A stretch of 64,000 nt of DNA from Bacteroidota bacterium (GCA_022561875.1 JADFQJ010000005.1:1-64000); one strand, 5' to 3'; positions 1-9,814 are shown, numbered from the stretch's first letter. Numbers and translations are program-made. The notes: generated from the letters alone by a model not told the origin.

Positions 1-183
1 GTTTGAGGTTGAAGCAGGGTGCTGGGTGCCAGGTTCACGATTACTCACTCCCACAATCCTTCCCGCTACCCGTTCGTGAGGTTTGGCTGACGCCAAACGT
101 TCTTCAATTTTAGGCATTTTAGGCGCTTTTAACTTTAGGCATTTCTTTTATTAGTTATTCCTTTAAATATATTTCGCAATAGG
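1..183. other. intergenic DNA downstream of gltX with short repeats
   Basis: No gene is visible here. There is a 7-bp perfect hairpin (gtttggc / gccaaac, 81-98, 4-nt loop). After it, from about 104, come repeats of the word ttttaggcat. The wording resembles 34600-34653 and 33360-33425, so this is one member of a dispersed intergenic repeat family. The hairpin lies past the gltX stop but has no clear T-run, so calling it a terminator would be a guess. Confidence 0.5.
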
Positions 184-1713
184 TTATTTTTTATTGCGTT
201 CCAGAGCCAGATCAATTCGCTGCAGGGTCTTCTCTTTTCCTAACAGAGCAATAATATCAAATAAACGCGGGCCCTTCAATGCACCCACAACAGACAACCT
301 GAACGGGTTCATTACCTTACCCATTCCCAGCTCTTTATCATTGATCCATCGCTTCACTTTTTCTTCTGTATTCCCGGCTGAAAATTCTGTAGTTTTAATA
401 TTTAATAAAATCTGTTTTAATTCCTTCATGATCCCGGGAGTATCCTCTTTCCATATTTTCTTCACAATTTTCGGATCATATTCTTCAGGAGGTTTGAAAA
501 AGAAATGCCCCTGATCCCAGAAGCCGGAGACAAAATCTGCCCGTTCCCGTATCAATTCCACTACTTGCCTGACATAATTATCTTCAGCATCTATCCCTTT
601 TTTCTTTAAAATTTCACTAAAAGATGTAGCTAACTCGCCGATATCCTGTTTCTGAAGGTAATAATGGTTAAACCATTTTGCCTTATCCGGATCGAACCTG
701 GCGCCCGCTTTACCTACCTTTTCAAGAGAAAAAGTCCGGATCAGCTCATCCATGGAGAAAATTTCCTGTGTTGTTCCCGGGTTCCATCCTAAAAGTGCAA
801 TGATATTAATAAAAGCTTCAGGGAAATAACCGGATTCCTTATAGCCTTTGGATACTTTATTAGTTTTCGTATCCGTCCAGCTTAATGGAAAAACAGGAAA
901 ACCACCCAGATCTCCGTCACGCTTACTCAATTTTCCTTTACCATCCGGTTTCAGTGTAAGGGGCATATGGGCAAATTCAGGCATTTCAGCTTCCCATCCA
1001 AAACTTCTGTACAGCAATACATGCAGTGGTAATGAGGGTAACCACTCCTCACCCCTGATCACATGCGATATTTTCATCAGATGATCATCAACCACATTAG
1101 CAAGATGGTATGTGGGCATCCCGTCTGCTTTGAATAAAACTTTATCATCGAGTGTGTCAGTATTTACCATTACTCTGCCCCTTATGACATCTTCAAATAC
1201 CAGCTCTTCGTCAACGGGCATTTTAAAACGTATAGCGTATGGGAATCCCGAAATAAGCTTTTTCTCCACCTCTTCTGCTGACAGAGAGAGGGAATTTAAC
1301 AAATTATTCCTTTCTGCTGCATTATAAGTAAAAGTCATTCCCCGCGATTCATATTCCTTCCGTTTCTTTTCCAGCTCTTCGGAAGTATCAAAGGCATAAT
1401 AAGCATATCCTTTTTCAACCAGTTGTTTCACATATTTAAAATAAATCTCTTTGCGTTCCGATTGCCGGTAAGGCCCGTAAGCACCGCCAATATTCACTCC
1501 TTCATCAGGTTTTATTCCACACCAGTCGAGAGATTTTGATATATACTCCTCCGCACCGGCAACATATCTCGCACTGTCTGTATCTTCAAAACGCAGGATA
1601 AACTGCCCGTTGTGCTTTTTTGCAAACAGGTAATTAAACAGGGCTGTTCTCACACCACCTATATGCAAAGGACCGGTTGGACTGGGAGCAAAGCGTACCC
1701 GAACTGGATTCAT
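184..1713 (-). CDS. gltX: glutamyl-tRNA synthetase
   Basis: Charges tRNA-Glu with glutamate in the cytoplasm (class I aminoacyl-tRNA synthetase). The 509-aa product opens with the family signature FAPSPTGPLHIGG, whose HIGH-type motif is at residues 17-20. The KMSKS-type loop is KLSKR at residues 261-265. Just after that loop is an insertion of roughly 30 residues (GGFPVF...KGYKESGYFPEA), which I recall as usual for the Bacteroidetes enzymes. The arrangement is the discriminating GluRS type, and no zinc-binding cysteine cluster is present. Start chosen at the ATG directly preceding the conserved N-terminal strand. It is divergent from tdh, and a good promoter lies 36 nt upstream. Confidence 0.97.
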   Translation of the reverse strand: MNPVRVRFAPSPTGPLHIGGVRTALFNYLFAKKHNGQFILRFEDTDSARYVAGAEEYISKSLDWCGIKPDEGVNIGGAYGPYRQSERKEIYFKYVKQLVEKGYAYYAFDTSEELEKKRKEYESRGMTFTYNAAERNNLLNSLSLSAEEVEKKLISGFPYAIRFKMPVDEELVFEDVIRGRVMVNTDTLDDKVLFKADGMPTYHLANVVDDHLMKISHVIRGEEWLPSLPLHVLLYRSFGWEAEMPEFAHMPLTLKPDGKGKLSKRDGDLGGFPVFPLSWTDTKTNKVSKGYKESGYFPEAFINIIALLGWNPGTTQEIFSMDELIRTFSLEKVGKAGARFDPDKAKWFNHYYLQKQDIGELATSFSEILKKKGIDAEDNYVRQVVELIRERADFVSGFWDQGHFFFKPPEEYDPKIVKKIWKEDTPGIMKELKQILLNIKTTEFSAGNTEEKVKRWINDKELGMGKVMNPFRLSVVGALKGPRLFDIIALLGKEKTLQRIDLALERNKK

Positions 1714-1748
1714 TAGTTGTAATATTTATCAGTAATATATAATTCATA

Positions 1749-1780
1749 CAAATATAGTCAGTTCGGCAAAACCTGAGCAA
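1749..1780 (-). promoter_or_regulatory. Bacteroidetes-type promoter for gltX
   Basis: Read on the minus strand, TTG is followed by 21 nt and then TATATTTG, matching the Bacteroidetes sigma-ABfr consensus (TTTG / TAnnTTTG). The -7 box ends 36 nt before the gltX ATG. This is a consensus match only. Confidence 0.55.
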
Positions 1781-1952
1781 CTGAACCTCTCTTTATTTCC
1801 GCATTCCAAACTCTGACAATTTCCGGTAAATATTTGCCGGTAAAGAATTTTTTAACGAGATGAATTATATTAATTTCGAGTTAATTTTCATTTCAGCAAT
1901 TTGTGTTAATTTAGTCATAAAAATAATTTTAAAACCCTCATTACCAGGCTTT

Positions 1953-2984
1953 ATGAAAAAGATGAAAGCTCTCGTAAAGGCAAAACCCGGGAAGGGTATC
2001 CGGATGGAAGAGGTGGACATCCCTGAACCCGGTGTCAATGATGTCATGATTAAGATACGAAAAACAGCCATTTGTGGAACCGATCTTCATATTTATCTGT
2101 GGAATGACTGGGCTCAGAAAACAATAAAAACACCTATGATAATGGGTCATGAATATGTAGGAACGGTTCATGAAATCGGGTCAGGAGTAAGGAACATTTA
2201 TATTGGTAACCGTGTCACGGGCGAAGGTCATATTGCCTGTGGACATTGCCGTAACTGCCGGCGTGGCAAGAAACATGTTTGTCAAAATATCATTGGAGTT
2301 GGTGTTCACCGTGATGGTGCTTTTGCCGAGTATGTTGTTATTCCCGCAGAGAACATAATTCATGTTGATGAAGGGATCAGTGATGAAACAGCCTCCATTT
2401 TGGACCCGTTTGGTAACGCGGCTCATACGGCTCTTTCATTCCCGGTCATTGGTGAAGATGTACTTATTACAGGCGCCGGTCTTATCGGCAATATGGCTGT
2501 TGCTATATGCCGTTTCGCAGGTGCCAGGTATATTGTTGTAAGCGATCTTAGTGATTCACGGCTTGAAATAGCAAAAAAAATGGGAGCAACCCGGATAATT
2601 AATCCGTCGAAAGGAGAAAAAATAAAAGATGCCATGGATTCTCTGGGTATGGTGGGTTTTGATATCGGGCTTGAGATGTCAGGATCGCCAAAAGCATTTG
2701 AAGAAATGATCGATAATATGTATAACGGTTCCAAAATCGCTCTTTTAGGGATCCTTCCAAATGAAACGAAGGTAAAGTGGGATAAGATCATATTCAAAGC
2801 CCTGCAGATAAAAGGTATTTATGGAAGAGAGATGTTTGAAACCTGGTATAAAATGGAACAGATGTTAATCTCAGGATTAGATATTTCTCCGGTTATAACA
2901 CATCGTTTCCCGGCTGATGATTTTCAAAAAGGATTTGATGTTATGGAACGGGGAGATAGTGGTAAAGTAATTTTAGACTGGTAA
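1953..2984 (+). CDS. tdh: L-threonine 3-dehydrogenase (zinc-dependent MDR family)
   Basis: Oxidises L-threonine to 2-amino-3-ketobutyrate with NAD+, the first step of threonine degradation. From the ATG at 1953 the protein is 343 aa, close to the 341 aa of E. coli Tdh. An in-frame ATG at 1860 would add a 31-residue hydrophobic tail that homologues lack. Catalytic zinc ligands are visible as Cys41 (ICGTD) and His66-Glu67 (GHE). The structural zinc site is Cys96, Cys99, Cys102 and Cys110. A Rossmann motif (GAGLIGNMA) follows. The next gene, kbl, performs the next step of the pathway, which supports this call over generic sorbitol or alcohol dehydrogenase. Confidence 0.93.
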   Translation: MKKMKALVKAKPGKGIRMEEVDIPEPGVNDVMIKIRKTAICGTDLHIYLWNDWAQKTIKTPMIMGHEYVGTVHEIGSGVRNIYIGNRVTGEGHIACGHCRNCRRGKKHVCQNIIGVGVHRDGAFAEYVVIPAENIIHVDEGISDETASILDPFGNAAHTALSFPVIGEDVLITGAGLIGNMAVAICRFAGARYIVVSDLSDSRLEIAKKMGATRIINPSKGEKIKDAMDSLGMVGFDIGLEMSGSPKAFEEMIDNMYNGSKIALLGILPNETKVKWDKIIFKALQIKGIYGREMFETWYKMEQMLISGLDISPVITHRFPADDFQKGFDVMERGDSGKVILDW

Positions 2985-3005
2985 AAGGAGAAGGCAAAAG
3001 GGAAG

Positions 3006-3025
3006 AGACAAGGCATGCCTTGTCT
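3006..3025. repeat. perfect 20-bp palindrome between tdh and kbl
   Basis: Arms agacaaggca / tgccttgtct pair perfectly with no loop, and the palindrome sits 22 nt after the tdh stop. It could act as a transcript-end hairpin or be a dispersed palindromic repeat unit; no T-run follows. Confidence 0.6.
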
Positions 3026-3069
3026 TTACGGTTTGAAGATGTTTGAAGGTTTGAAGACTTAACTCGAAA

Positions 3070-3109
3070 CCACAGTGAAATATGCTCCTCTGTCGCATTT
3101 CACGTGGCA
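3070..3109. repeat. 40-bp dispersed hairpin repeat, copy 1
   Basis: The outer arms are ccac and gtgg, and the inner arms are gtgaaat and atttcac, around a loop containing gctcc. A second copy that is almost identical over the same 40 bp is at 31342-31381. Both are intergenic. This looks like a small non-coding dispersed palindromic element. Confidence 0.75.
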
Positions 3110-3170
3110 AGCCCGAAACTCGTAACATTTTAGTCATTTTAGTCATCTAATACATTAACTTAAATATAAT

Positions 3171-4403
3171 ATGTACGGTAAATTTAAAGATCACCTTGAA
3201 AAGCAACTAAAGGAAATCCGTAACGGAGGTTTCTATAAAGAGGAAAGGGTGATCACAACGCCGCAGGGAATTGAGATTGAAACCATCAAAGGGTTGAAAG
3301 TGCTGAACTTTTGCTCTAACAATTACCTTGGTTTTTCTTCCCATCCCCGTGTAATAGAAGCAGCTAAAAGAGCTCTCGACACGCATGGTTTTGGCATGTC
3401 ATCAGTCCGGTTTATTTGCGGCACACAGGACATTCACAAGGAACTTGAAAATAAATTATCGGAATTTCTTGGTACCGAAGATACTATTCTCTATTCTTCT
3501 GCATTTGATGCTAACGGTGGTGTTTTTGAACCGTTGCTTGGATCTGATTCAGCAATTATTTCTGACGAGCTAAACCATGCATCCATAATTGATGGTGTCA
3601 GACTTTGTAAAGCCAACCGGTACAGGTTCAGGAACAATAATATGGCTGATCTTGAAGAACAGCTTAAACAAGCGGATTGTGACCAGGCAAAATTTAAACT
3701 AATCGTTACTGATGGTGTATTTTCAATGGATGGAATCACTGCACAGGTTGACAAGATCTGTGATCTGGCTGAAAAATATGATGCGCTCGTTATGGTTGAT
3801 GATTCACACGCTACCGGATTTGTCGGTAAAACCGGAAGAGGAAGTCATGAATACTGCAATGCCATGGGACGGGTTGATATTATCACCACTACTTTCGGAA
3901 AAGCGCTCGGCGGCGCTTCCGGTGGATGTATTTCAGGGAAAAAAGAGATCATAGATATGTTCAGGCAAAGATCAAGACCTTACCTGTTTTCCAATTCACT
4001 GTCGCCTGCTATTGCCGGAGCAACCTTAGAGGTATTGAATATGTTATCCGAAACCAGTGATTTAAGAGATAAGCTGGAAAAAAACACAACTTATTGGCGT
4101 AAAGGACTTACAGATGCCGGATTTATTCTGAAAGAGGGTGATAGTCCGATCGTGCCGGTCATGCTTTTCAATGCACAATTATCACAGGATATTTCGAAGG
4201 ATCTGTATGATGAAGGTATATATGCCATTGGATTTTTCTTCCCTGTTGTACCGAAGGGGCAAGCCAGGATCCGGACACAGATCTCTGCCGGTCATGAAAT
4301 TCATCATCTGGATAAAGCCCTTGATGCTTTCATTAAAACAGGGAAAAAATATGGAATTCTTGGACTCACAAAGCAGGAGATAATTCAAAAATACGGATTA
4401 TAA
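3171..4403 (+). CDS. kbl: glycine C-acetyltransferase (2-amino-3-ketobutyrate CoA ligase)
   Basis: Cleaves 2-amino-3-ketobutyrate with CoA to glycine and acetyl-CoA. It is a PLP-dependent alpha-oxoamine synthase. The product is 410 aa (E. coli Kbl 398). The PLP lysine is Lys244 in TTTFGKALGGASGG, with the aspartate of VMVDDSHATG upstream (residues 207-216) and the CSNNYLG signature at 48-54. It follows tdh on the same strand with a gap of 186 nt that is filled by repeats, so the two may be co-transcribed or may have separate promoters. The related BioF, serine palmitoyltransferase and ALA synthase are less likely given the tdh neighbour and the closely Kbl-like wording. Confidence 0.95.
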   Translation: MYGKFKDHLEKQLKEIRNGGFYKEERVITTPQGIEIETIKGLKVLNFCSNNYLGFSSHPRVIEAAKRALDTHGFGMSSVRFICGTQDIHKELENKLSEFLGTEDTILYSSAFDANGGVFEPLLGSDSAIISDELNHASIIDGVRLCKANRYRFRNNNMADLEEQLKQADCDQAKFKLIVTDGVFSMDGITAQVDKICDLAEKYDALVMVDDSHATGFVGKTGRGSHEYCNAMGRVDIITTTFGKALGGASGGCISGKKEIIDMFRQRSRPYLFSNSLSPAIAGATLEVLNMLSETSDLRDKLEKNTTYWRKGLTDAGFILKEGDSPIVPVMLFNAQLSQDISKDLYDEGIYAIGFFFPVVPKGQARIRTQISAGHEIHHLDKALDAFIKTGKKYGILGLTKQEIIQKYGL

Positions 4404-4507
4404 TTATTAGTTATACGTTAAACATTGAGTCCACTACGAATATAAAGGACGCCACGAATGCACGAACATCAATATTAATAAAATGCTGATTATCTGCTTA
4501 TATACAA

Positions 4508-7135
4508 TTATCCACACTTTGAGAAACCACAATCCTGGCAGATAAGGCAGCCTTCCTGGTAAACGATATTGGTTGACATGCATTCGGTGCATTTCCCTTT
4601 TGCTTTGGTCCCGTCAGGTATATAGCGTTTCAAAGCTCGTTCCACCCCATTTTTCCAGGTATTGATATTTTCGCTGTCAAGCCGCAGGGATGAGACCAGG
4701 TTTACCACATTAGGAATTGGCATGCCATGACGCAAGACACCTGAGATCAATTTGGCATAATTCCAGAATTCAGGGTGGAACATATGAGACAAACCACCCA
4801 TTATATTCTTATAACCAAACTTATCTGTATATTGAAGATCATACCTGGATTGTCCATGTTCATCCTTGTTTTTGTGAATTTCGCCCCGTGTAATGGTTTT
4901 AGGGATCGGAAACATCTCCTCATCAGCCGGACCGGTAAATATCTCATACGGATTACCATCTTTGAGGCCTACAAAAGCGATCCATTTTTCACTGTTATTA
5001 TTGAACCGGATAATTTCCGCCTCGAGTACTTTGGGTCTTTTTGGAACAATTCTCTCCTTCTGTTTAGAGTTTGTAAGGAGTACTCCTGTACGGGATCCGG
5101 CGCGGTAGACGGTAGTGCCTTTACATCCTGATTTCCAAGCCTCTTTATACAATTCGCCTACAAGCTTTTTATCTGTTTCAGCAGGCAGGTTAATGGTAAC
5201 GCTTATTGAATGGTCGACCCATTTTTGTATCCTTCCCTGCATCTTTACTTTTCTTATCCAGTTAACATCATTTGATGTCGCTTTATGATATGGTGACTTT
5301 TCAACGATTTTCCGGATCTTTTCCTCAGAATATTTCTTTACTTCCTTAGGATTATAGCCATTAATCTCAAGCCACTTAACAAATTTATGATGGAAAACGT
5401 AATACTCCTCCCATGAATCGCCCAATTCATCGACAAAAGAGACTTTAGTTTCCTTATCATTAGGATTCACCTTTCTTCGCCGTTTGTACACGGGCAGAAA
5501 AACTGGCTCAATACCGCTGGTTGTCTGGGTCATAAGACTGGTTGTACCTGTAGGTGCTATAGTAAGAAGGGAAATGTTTCTTCTTCCGTATTTCACCATA
5601 TAATTATACAGACCTTCATCAGCTTCCTTCAGTCGTTTGATGAACGGATTGTTCTTTTCTCTTTCCGGGTCATAAATTTTGAAAGCGCCTCTTTCCTTTG
5701 CAAGATATACTGATGAACGATAGGTTTCCAACGCCAGGGTTTTGTGTACTTCCTCAGAAAAATCGATTGCATTGTCACTTCCGTATTCAAGACCCAGGGC
5801 AGCTATCATATCGCCTTCTGCAGTAATACCGATGCCACTTCTGCGGCCTTCCTGAGTCTTATCCCATATATTTTGCCATAAGGTTCTCTCAACTGATTTT
5901 ATATTTTTAGTTTCAGGATCTGAATCAATCTTTTCAATAATAGCATTAATTTTTTCAAGTTCCAGATCAATAATATCATCCATTATTCGCTGAGCCAGAC
6001 CGACATGTTCTTTGAACAAATCAAAGTTGAATCTGGAATTTTCAGTAAAAGGATTATCTATGTAACTATATAGATTTATCGCCAGCAGCCGGCAACTGTC
6101 ATATGGACAAAGAGGAATTTCACCGCACGGATTTGTTGATACTGTTTTATAGCCAAGGTCGGCATAGCAATCCGGAACTGATTCGCGGATGATGGTATCC
6201 CAGAAAAGGATTCCCGGTTCTGCCGATTTCCATGCATTATTTATGATCTTTTCCCAGAGCTTACCGGCATCAATAACTTTCTTCACCCTGGGAGTATCAG
6301 AATCAACAGGGTATTGTTGTACGAAAGGTAAATTATTAATTACGGCATTCATAAATTCATCCGTAATTTTCACCGACACATTAGCCCCTGTTACCCTGCC
6401 TGTTTCAAGTTTTGCATCAATGAAATTCTCTGCGTCAGGATGTTTAATGCTAATGGTAAGCATAAGAGCGCCCCTGCGACCATCCTGTGCAACTTCGCGT
6501 GTTGAATTTGAATACCTTTCCATAAACAGAACAACACCTGTCGAGGTGAGTGCACTGTTAAGAACGGTGCTTCCGGAAGGACGTATATGTGACAGGTCAT
6601 GTCCCACGCCCCCGCGTCTTTTCATTAACTGTACCTGTTCCTGGTCTATCTTCATGATGCCTCCGTAGGAATCTGACTCTCCTTCATTCCCAATAACAAA
6701 ACAATTTGAGAGAGATGCGATTTGGTGGTTATTTCCAATACCTGTCATCGGACCACCCTGGGGCACAATGTATTTGAAATCTTTCAGGACACTATAAATA
6801 AATTCTTCACTCAGCGGATTGTTATATTTCTTTTCAATTCTGCCGATTTCTTTTGCCAGGCGGTGGTGCATATCGTCCGGAGTCTTCTCAAACAAATTCC
6901 CATGCGAATCTTTCATGGCATATTTGTTCACCCAGACTCTGGCAGCCAGTTCATCTCCGTTGAAATACTCCAGTGATGCTTTAAATGCTTCGTTATTGGA
7001 ATATTTTTCATGGCCGGCAGTTTCTTTTTCTGCATCTTTAACCATCTTTTCAGGTTCTTCCTGCAATGGCAATTCCTGTCCGGTATTCCCTTCCTCTTCC
7101 TTAAACGCGTTTTTTTGAGCAAGCAATTCTCCCAT
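4508..7135 (-). CDS. nrdJ: adenosylcobalamin-dependent ribonucleoside-diphosphate reductase (class II)
   Basis: Reduces ribonucleotides to deoxyribonucleotides using a B12-generated thiyl radical and needs no oxygen. The product is 875 aa. The active-site signature NPCGEIPL has Cys337 and Glu339. A redox cysteine is at Cys145 (SLSNCFVI). The glycine-rich finger MKRRGGVGHDLSHIRPSG is at 171-188, and GVLRHGMPIPNVVNLV lies near the C terminus. The tail holds a cysteine-rich zinc-ribbon-like segment (CTEC, CLICQDC, final CG), typical of NrdJ. The N-terminal 50 residues are acidic and poorly conserved. No nrdA/nrdB genes are nearby. I saw no clear cobalamin riboswitch in the short leader. It converges with kbl. 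Confidence 0.95.
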   Translation of the reverse strand: MGELLAQKNAFKEEEGNTGQELPLQEEPEKMVKDAEKETAGHEKYSNNEAFKASLEYFNGDELAARVWVNKYAMKDSHGNLFEKTPDDMHHRLAKEIGRIEKKYNNPLSEEFIYSVLKDFKYIVPQGGPMTGIGNNHQIASLSNCFVIGNEGESDSYGGIMKIDQEQVQLMKRRGGVGHDLSHIRPSGSTVLNSALTSTGVVLFMERYSNSTREVAQDGRRGALMLTISIKHPDAENFIDAKLETGRVTGANVSVKITDEFMNAVINNLPFVQQYPVDSDTPRVKKVIDAGKLWEKIINNAWKSAEPGILFWDTIIRESVPDCYADLGYKTVSTNPCGEIPLCPYDSCRLLAINLYSYIDNPFTENSRFNFDLFKEHVGLAQRIMDDIIDLELEKINAIIEKIDSDPETKNIKSVERTLWQNIWDKTQEGRRSGIGITAEGDMIAALGLEYGSDNAIDFSEEVHKTLALETYRSSVYLAKERGAFKIYDPEREKNNPFIKRLKEADEGLYNYMVKYGRRNISLLTIAPTGTTSLMTQTTSGIEPVFLPVYKRRRKVNPNDKETKVSFVDELGDSWEEYYVFHHKFVKWLEINGYNPKEVKKYSEEKIRKIVEKSPYHKATSNDVNWIRKVKMQGRIQKWVDHSISVTINLPAETDKKLVGELYKEAWKSGCKGTTVYRAGSRTGVLLTNSKQKERIVPKRPKVLEAEIIRFNNNSEKWIAFVGLKDGNPYEIFTGPADEEMFPIPKTITRGEIHKNKDEHGQSRYDLQYTDKFGYKNIMGGLSHMFHPEFWNYAKLISGVLRHGMPIPNVVNLVSSLRLDSENINTWKNGVERALKRYIPDGTKAKGKCTECMSTNIVYQEGCLICQDCGFSKCG

Positions 7136-7376
7136 TGAAAATAAGTTATTACTAAGTGTTTGTTTGTTTTTAAATTATGAAAAGGCCCCTATACCCAAAA
7201 TAGTTCATGCAAGTTATAAATTGAATATCCTTTTTACAAGACACCTTCAATGGGTTTATTAACAATTCAAAATAGTTATTAACTTTTGCATATATATCTG
7301 ATAACGTGCCGATTATGATCCCGGCTGTTTTCCGAATCCGTCTTAATCCCTGATGGTTCCTGCATTTACAGGTATT

Positions 7377-8481
7377 TTTTAATTCCCAATCAACCCCCAA
7401 TGCCATGGTAGTTTGAGCTGCATCACCAACATGAACGCCGGACAGGTAGATATTATCGGTACGGATAATGTTTTGCTGATCATCAAAAGTTTCAATAGTG
7501 TGGTCAGAAGTTCTCTGTCCATGCCACTGTGGTGCGCCAAAAATCGAGAAAGCCAGTGAATGCTTTTCATTAACCATCTTTGAAATATTTGCAAAATAAG
7601 AGTAGGATTCAAATTGGGTTCCGTCAACATAGCCATTACCTGTGGTTCTTGCTAATGAAAAAGATGTTGCCCAACCGTTCTCATTCAAACCACTGGACAG
7701 GCTAAGACCAAGCTTTTGATAACCATCATTTCCAATATTTGTTATCAAACTACCGCCTTTAACAGCATCAGTTGTTTTGGTCATAATGTTGATGGTTCCT
7801 CCAACAGATGGTACGGCAATTTTAGAAGCTCCGAGACCACGTTGTACCTGCATGTAACGGGTAACATCGGCAAGACCGGCCCAATTTGACCAGTAAACCC
7901 AGCCATTTTCCATATCGTTCACTGGAACACCGTTAATCATCACAGCAATATTTCTCTGGTCAAAACCCCGAAGGTTGATTCGGGAATCCCCAAAAGCGCC
8001 CCCTTGTTTCGTAGCATACACCCCGGGTGTAGACTTCAAAATTTCAGGAAATTCCTGTGCTCCTAATTTCTCCAGAATAAACTTAGGTTTAATTGAAGAT
8101 ACTGCAACCGGAGTCTTACGGGAAATAGCCATAGATGCAACTACCATCACCTCCTGAAGACCGATAGCATCATTTGCGAGCATAATTACCCAGGTCCGTT
8201 ACCTGTCCGTCACTGACGGTAACATCCATTACAGTTTCCAGATATCCTACAAAGGAAATCTGTAATGAATAAGAACCTGCATCAAGGTCGAAAGAGAAAC
8301 TGCCGTCCAGCCTGGATACAGTCCCGGTGCTTTCACCTTGTACAAGAATGGATGCTCCTGGAAGGGTCTCGTTTGAAGCTTCGTCATGAATCTTCCCTTT
8401 AACAGTCCCCTGTCCAAAAGATGTTAATGCTGCAAAGAAAAAGATTGCAGCACCAGGTAAAATTTTAAGTTTTGGTTTCAT
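7377..8481 (-). pseudogene. TonB-dependent receptor remnant (frameshifted and deleted)
   Basis: The first reading frame (8170-8481) has a signal peptide and a CarboxypepD_reg-like beta-sandwich (VKGKIHDEASNETLPGASI), then stops after VTDLG. The second frame (7170-8183) picks up at once with LANDAIGLQEVMVVAS and a full plug domain (RINLRGFDQRNIAVMINGVP). A single-base frameshift near 8183-8190 therefore breaks the gene. The barrel is also missing: after a few strands (GAPQWHGQRTSDHTIE) the text jumps to a segment resembling the late barrel (GDAAQTTMALGVDWELK) and similarity ends near 7377. An intact relative would be about 800 aa. The last ~70 codons of the open frame to 7170 look like junk. 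Ligand unknown. Confidence 0.85.
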
Positions 8482-8533
8482 AAGATTTAACAGATTAAAT
8501 TAAGGTTAAAAATAATGGCACATTCAAACCAAA

Positions 8534-9769
8534 TCAATTATTTAACAATTTGTCAACAATAAGCTGAGTAGAACCCAAATTGTTTTTTATATACTCTTTG
8601 GAAATATCACCCGCCTTCCGATGTGCTTCAGTCTCAAGAATCAATTTATCCAAAATCATCTTCAGATCACTATAGTTATTAACCGGAATTGCTCCTCCTT
8701 TTTCCACCAGTTCGCATGCTTCACGGAATTTTTTATAATTCGGACCGAATACAACCGGCATTCCAAAAGTTGCAGGTTCAAGTATATTATGTATCCCTTT
8801 CCCAAATCCTCCTCCGACGTATGCAATATTCCCGTGTCGATATAGAGATGATAACATTCCAACATTATCAATGATCAGCACTTCAGCCCTGATGTCAGGA
8901 TTTTCTGTAAGTGCTGAATATGTTACCGACGATTTTTCAATCTCCTTACGGATACGCAAAATATTTTCCTTGTGGATTTCATGCGGAGCTATTATCCATC
9001 TGACTTTTTTTTCAGAATCATTAATATATTTTATCAGCAGTTCCTCATCCTGCTTCCAGGTACTTCCGGCAACAATCACTTTTTTTCTCCCGGCAAATTT
9101 TTCAACCACGACATTTGGTTTTGCATTCATAGCAATATCATAAACCCGATCGAATCGTGTATCTCCTGCAACAGAACATTGGAGTATCCCAATAGATTTT
9201 AACAATCTGGCAGATTCCTGGTTTTGTACGAAAAGAAAATTGAAACTCCTCAGAACATTTCGGAAAAAGGCTCCATACCACCGGAAGAACCATTGTCTTT
9301 TTCGAAAGATCCCTGAGACAAGATAAGCCGGAATATTATTCTTCTTCAGCTCTTCCAGGTAATGATACCAGAATTCGTACTTGACAAATATCGCTGCCGT
9401 TGGCTTTACTGCCTGTAAGAATTCCCTGGCATTTTTCCCGGTGTCGAGTGGAAGGTAAAAGATATAGTCTGCTCCGGAATAATTCTTTCTTATTTCATAC
9501 CCTGAAGGAGAAAAGAATGTCAGTAATATCTTACACGAAGGCATGTTTTTTCTTAACGCTTCAATAACCGGTCTGCCCTGTTCAAATTCACCTAACGAAG
9601 CACAATGAACCCAGATAATTTTTTCATCTGTTCCAATTTCCTTTTTTATCTGTATTATTAAATTTTTGCGTCCCTGAATCCATAACCGGGCTTTTTTATT
9701 AAACAATGAGGCAACACATATACCTAAACGGTAAACCCTCAATATAATACCATAAATAATCAGGGACAT
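8534..9769 (-). CDS. waaA: 3-deoxy-D-manno-octulosonic acid (Kdo) transferase
   Basis: Transfers Kdo from CMP-Kdo to lipid A precursor at the cytoplasmic face of the inner membrane. The 411-aa protein starts with a hydrophobic membrane-association segment (IIYGIILRVYRLGICVASLF). The conserved motif WVHCASLGEFEQGRP follows, with the catalytic Glu61. A second Rossmann half has the GT-B signature VAYVGGGFGKGIHNILEPATFGMPVVFGP in its C-terminal third. Length agrees with the WaaA family (about 410-430 aa). It shows that the host makes Gram-negative LPS. A TACTTTTG box lies 24 nt upstream. Confidence 0.95.
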   Translation of the reverse strand: MSLIIYGIILRVYRLGICVASLFNKKARLWIQGRKNLIIQIKKEIGTDEKIIWVHCASLGEFEQGRPVIEALRKNMPSCKILLTFFSPSGYEIRKNYSGADYIFYLPLDTGKNAREFLQAVKPTAAIFVKYEFWYHYLEELKKNNIPAYLVSGIFRKRQWFFRWYGAFFRNVLRSFNFLFVQNQESARLLKSIGILQCSVAGDTRFDRVYDIAMNAKPNVVVEKFAGRKKVIVAGSTWKQDEELLIKYINDSEKKVRWIIAPHEIHKENILRIRKEIEKSSVTYSALTENPDIRAEVLIIDNVGMLSSLYRHGNIAYVGGGFGKGIHNILEPATFGMPVVFGPNYKKFREACELVEKGGAIPVNNYSDLKMILDKLILETEAHRKAGDISKEYIKNNLGSTQLIVDKLLNN

Positions 9770-9792
9770 TTCCGGCGATTTAGAATTTGAGG

Positions 9793-9800
9793 CAAAAGTA
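9793..9800 (-). promoter_or_regulatory. putative -7 box (TACTTTTG) of waaA
   Basis: On the minus strand this matches TAnnTTTG and lies 24 nt before the waaA start. No good -33 TTG is at the standard 19-21 nt distance, so the call is weak. Confidence 0.35.
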
Positions 9801-9814
9801 AGAAATTAAGTTTA

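Noticed and set aside
1860..1952. N-terminal extension of Tdh from the ATG at 1860
   Set aside because: It would add a hydrophobic 31-residue stretch absent from Tdh proteins; the ATG at 1953 gives the normal length.
7136..7176. cobalamin riboswitch for nrdJ
   Set aside because: The region upstream of nrdJ is AT-rich with no B12-box-like sequence or complex stems that I could see.
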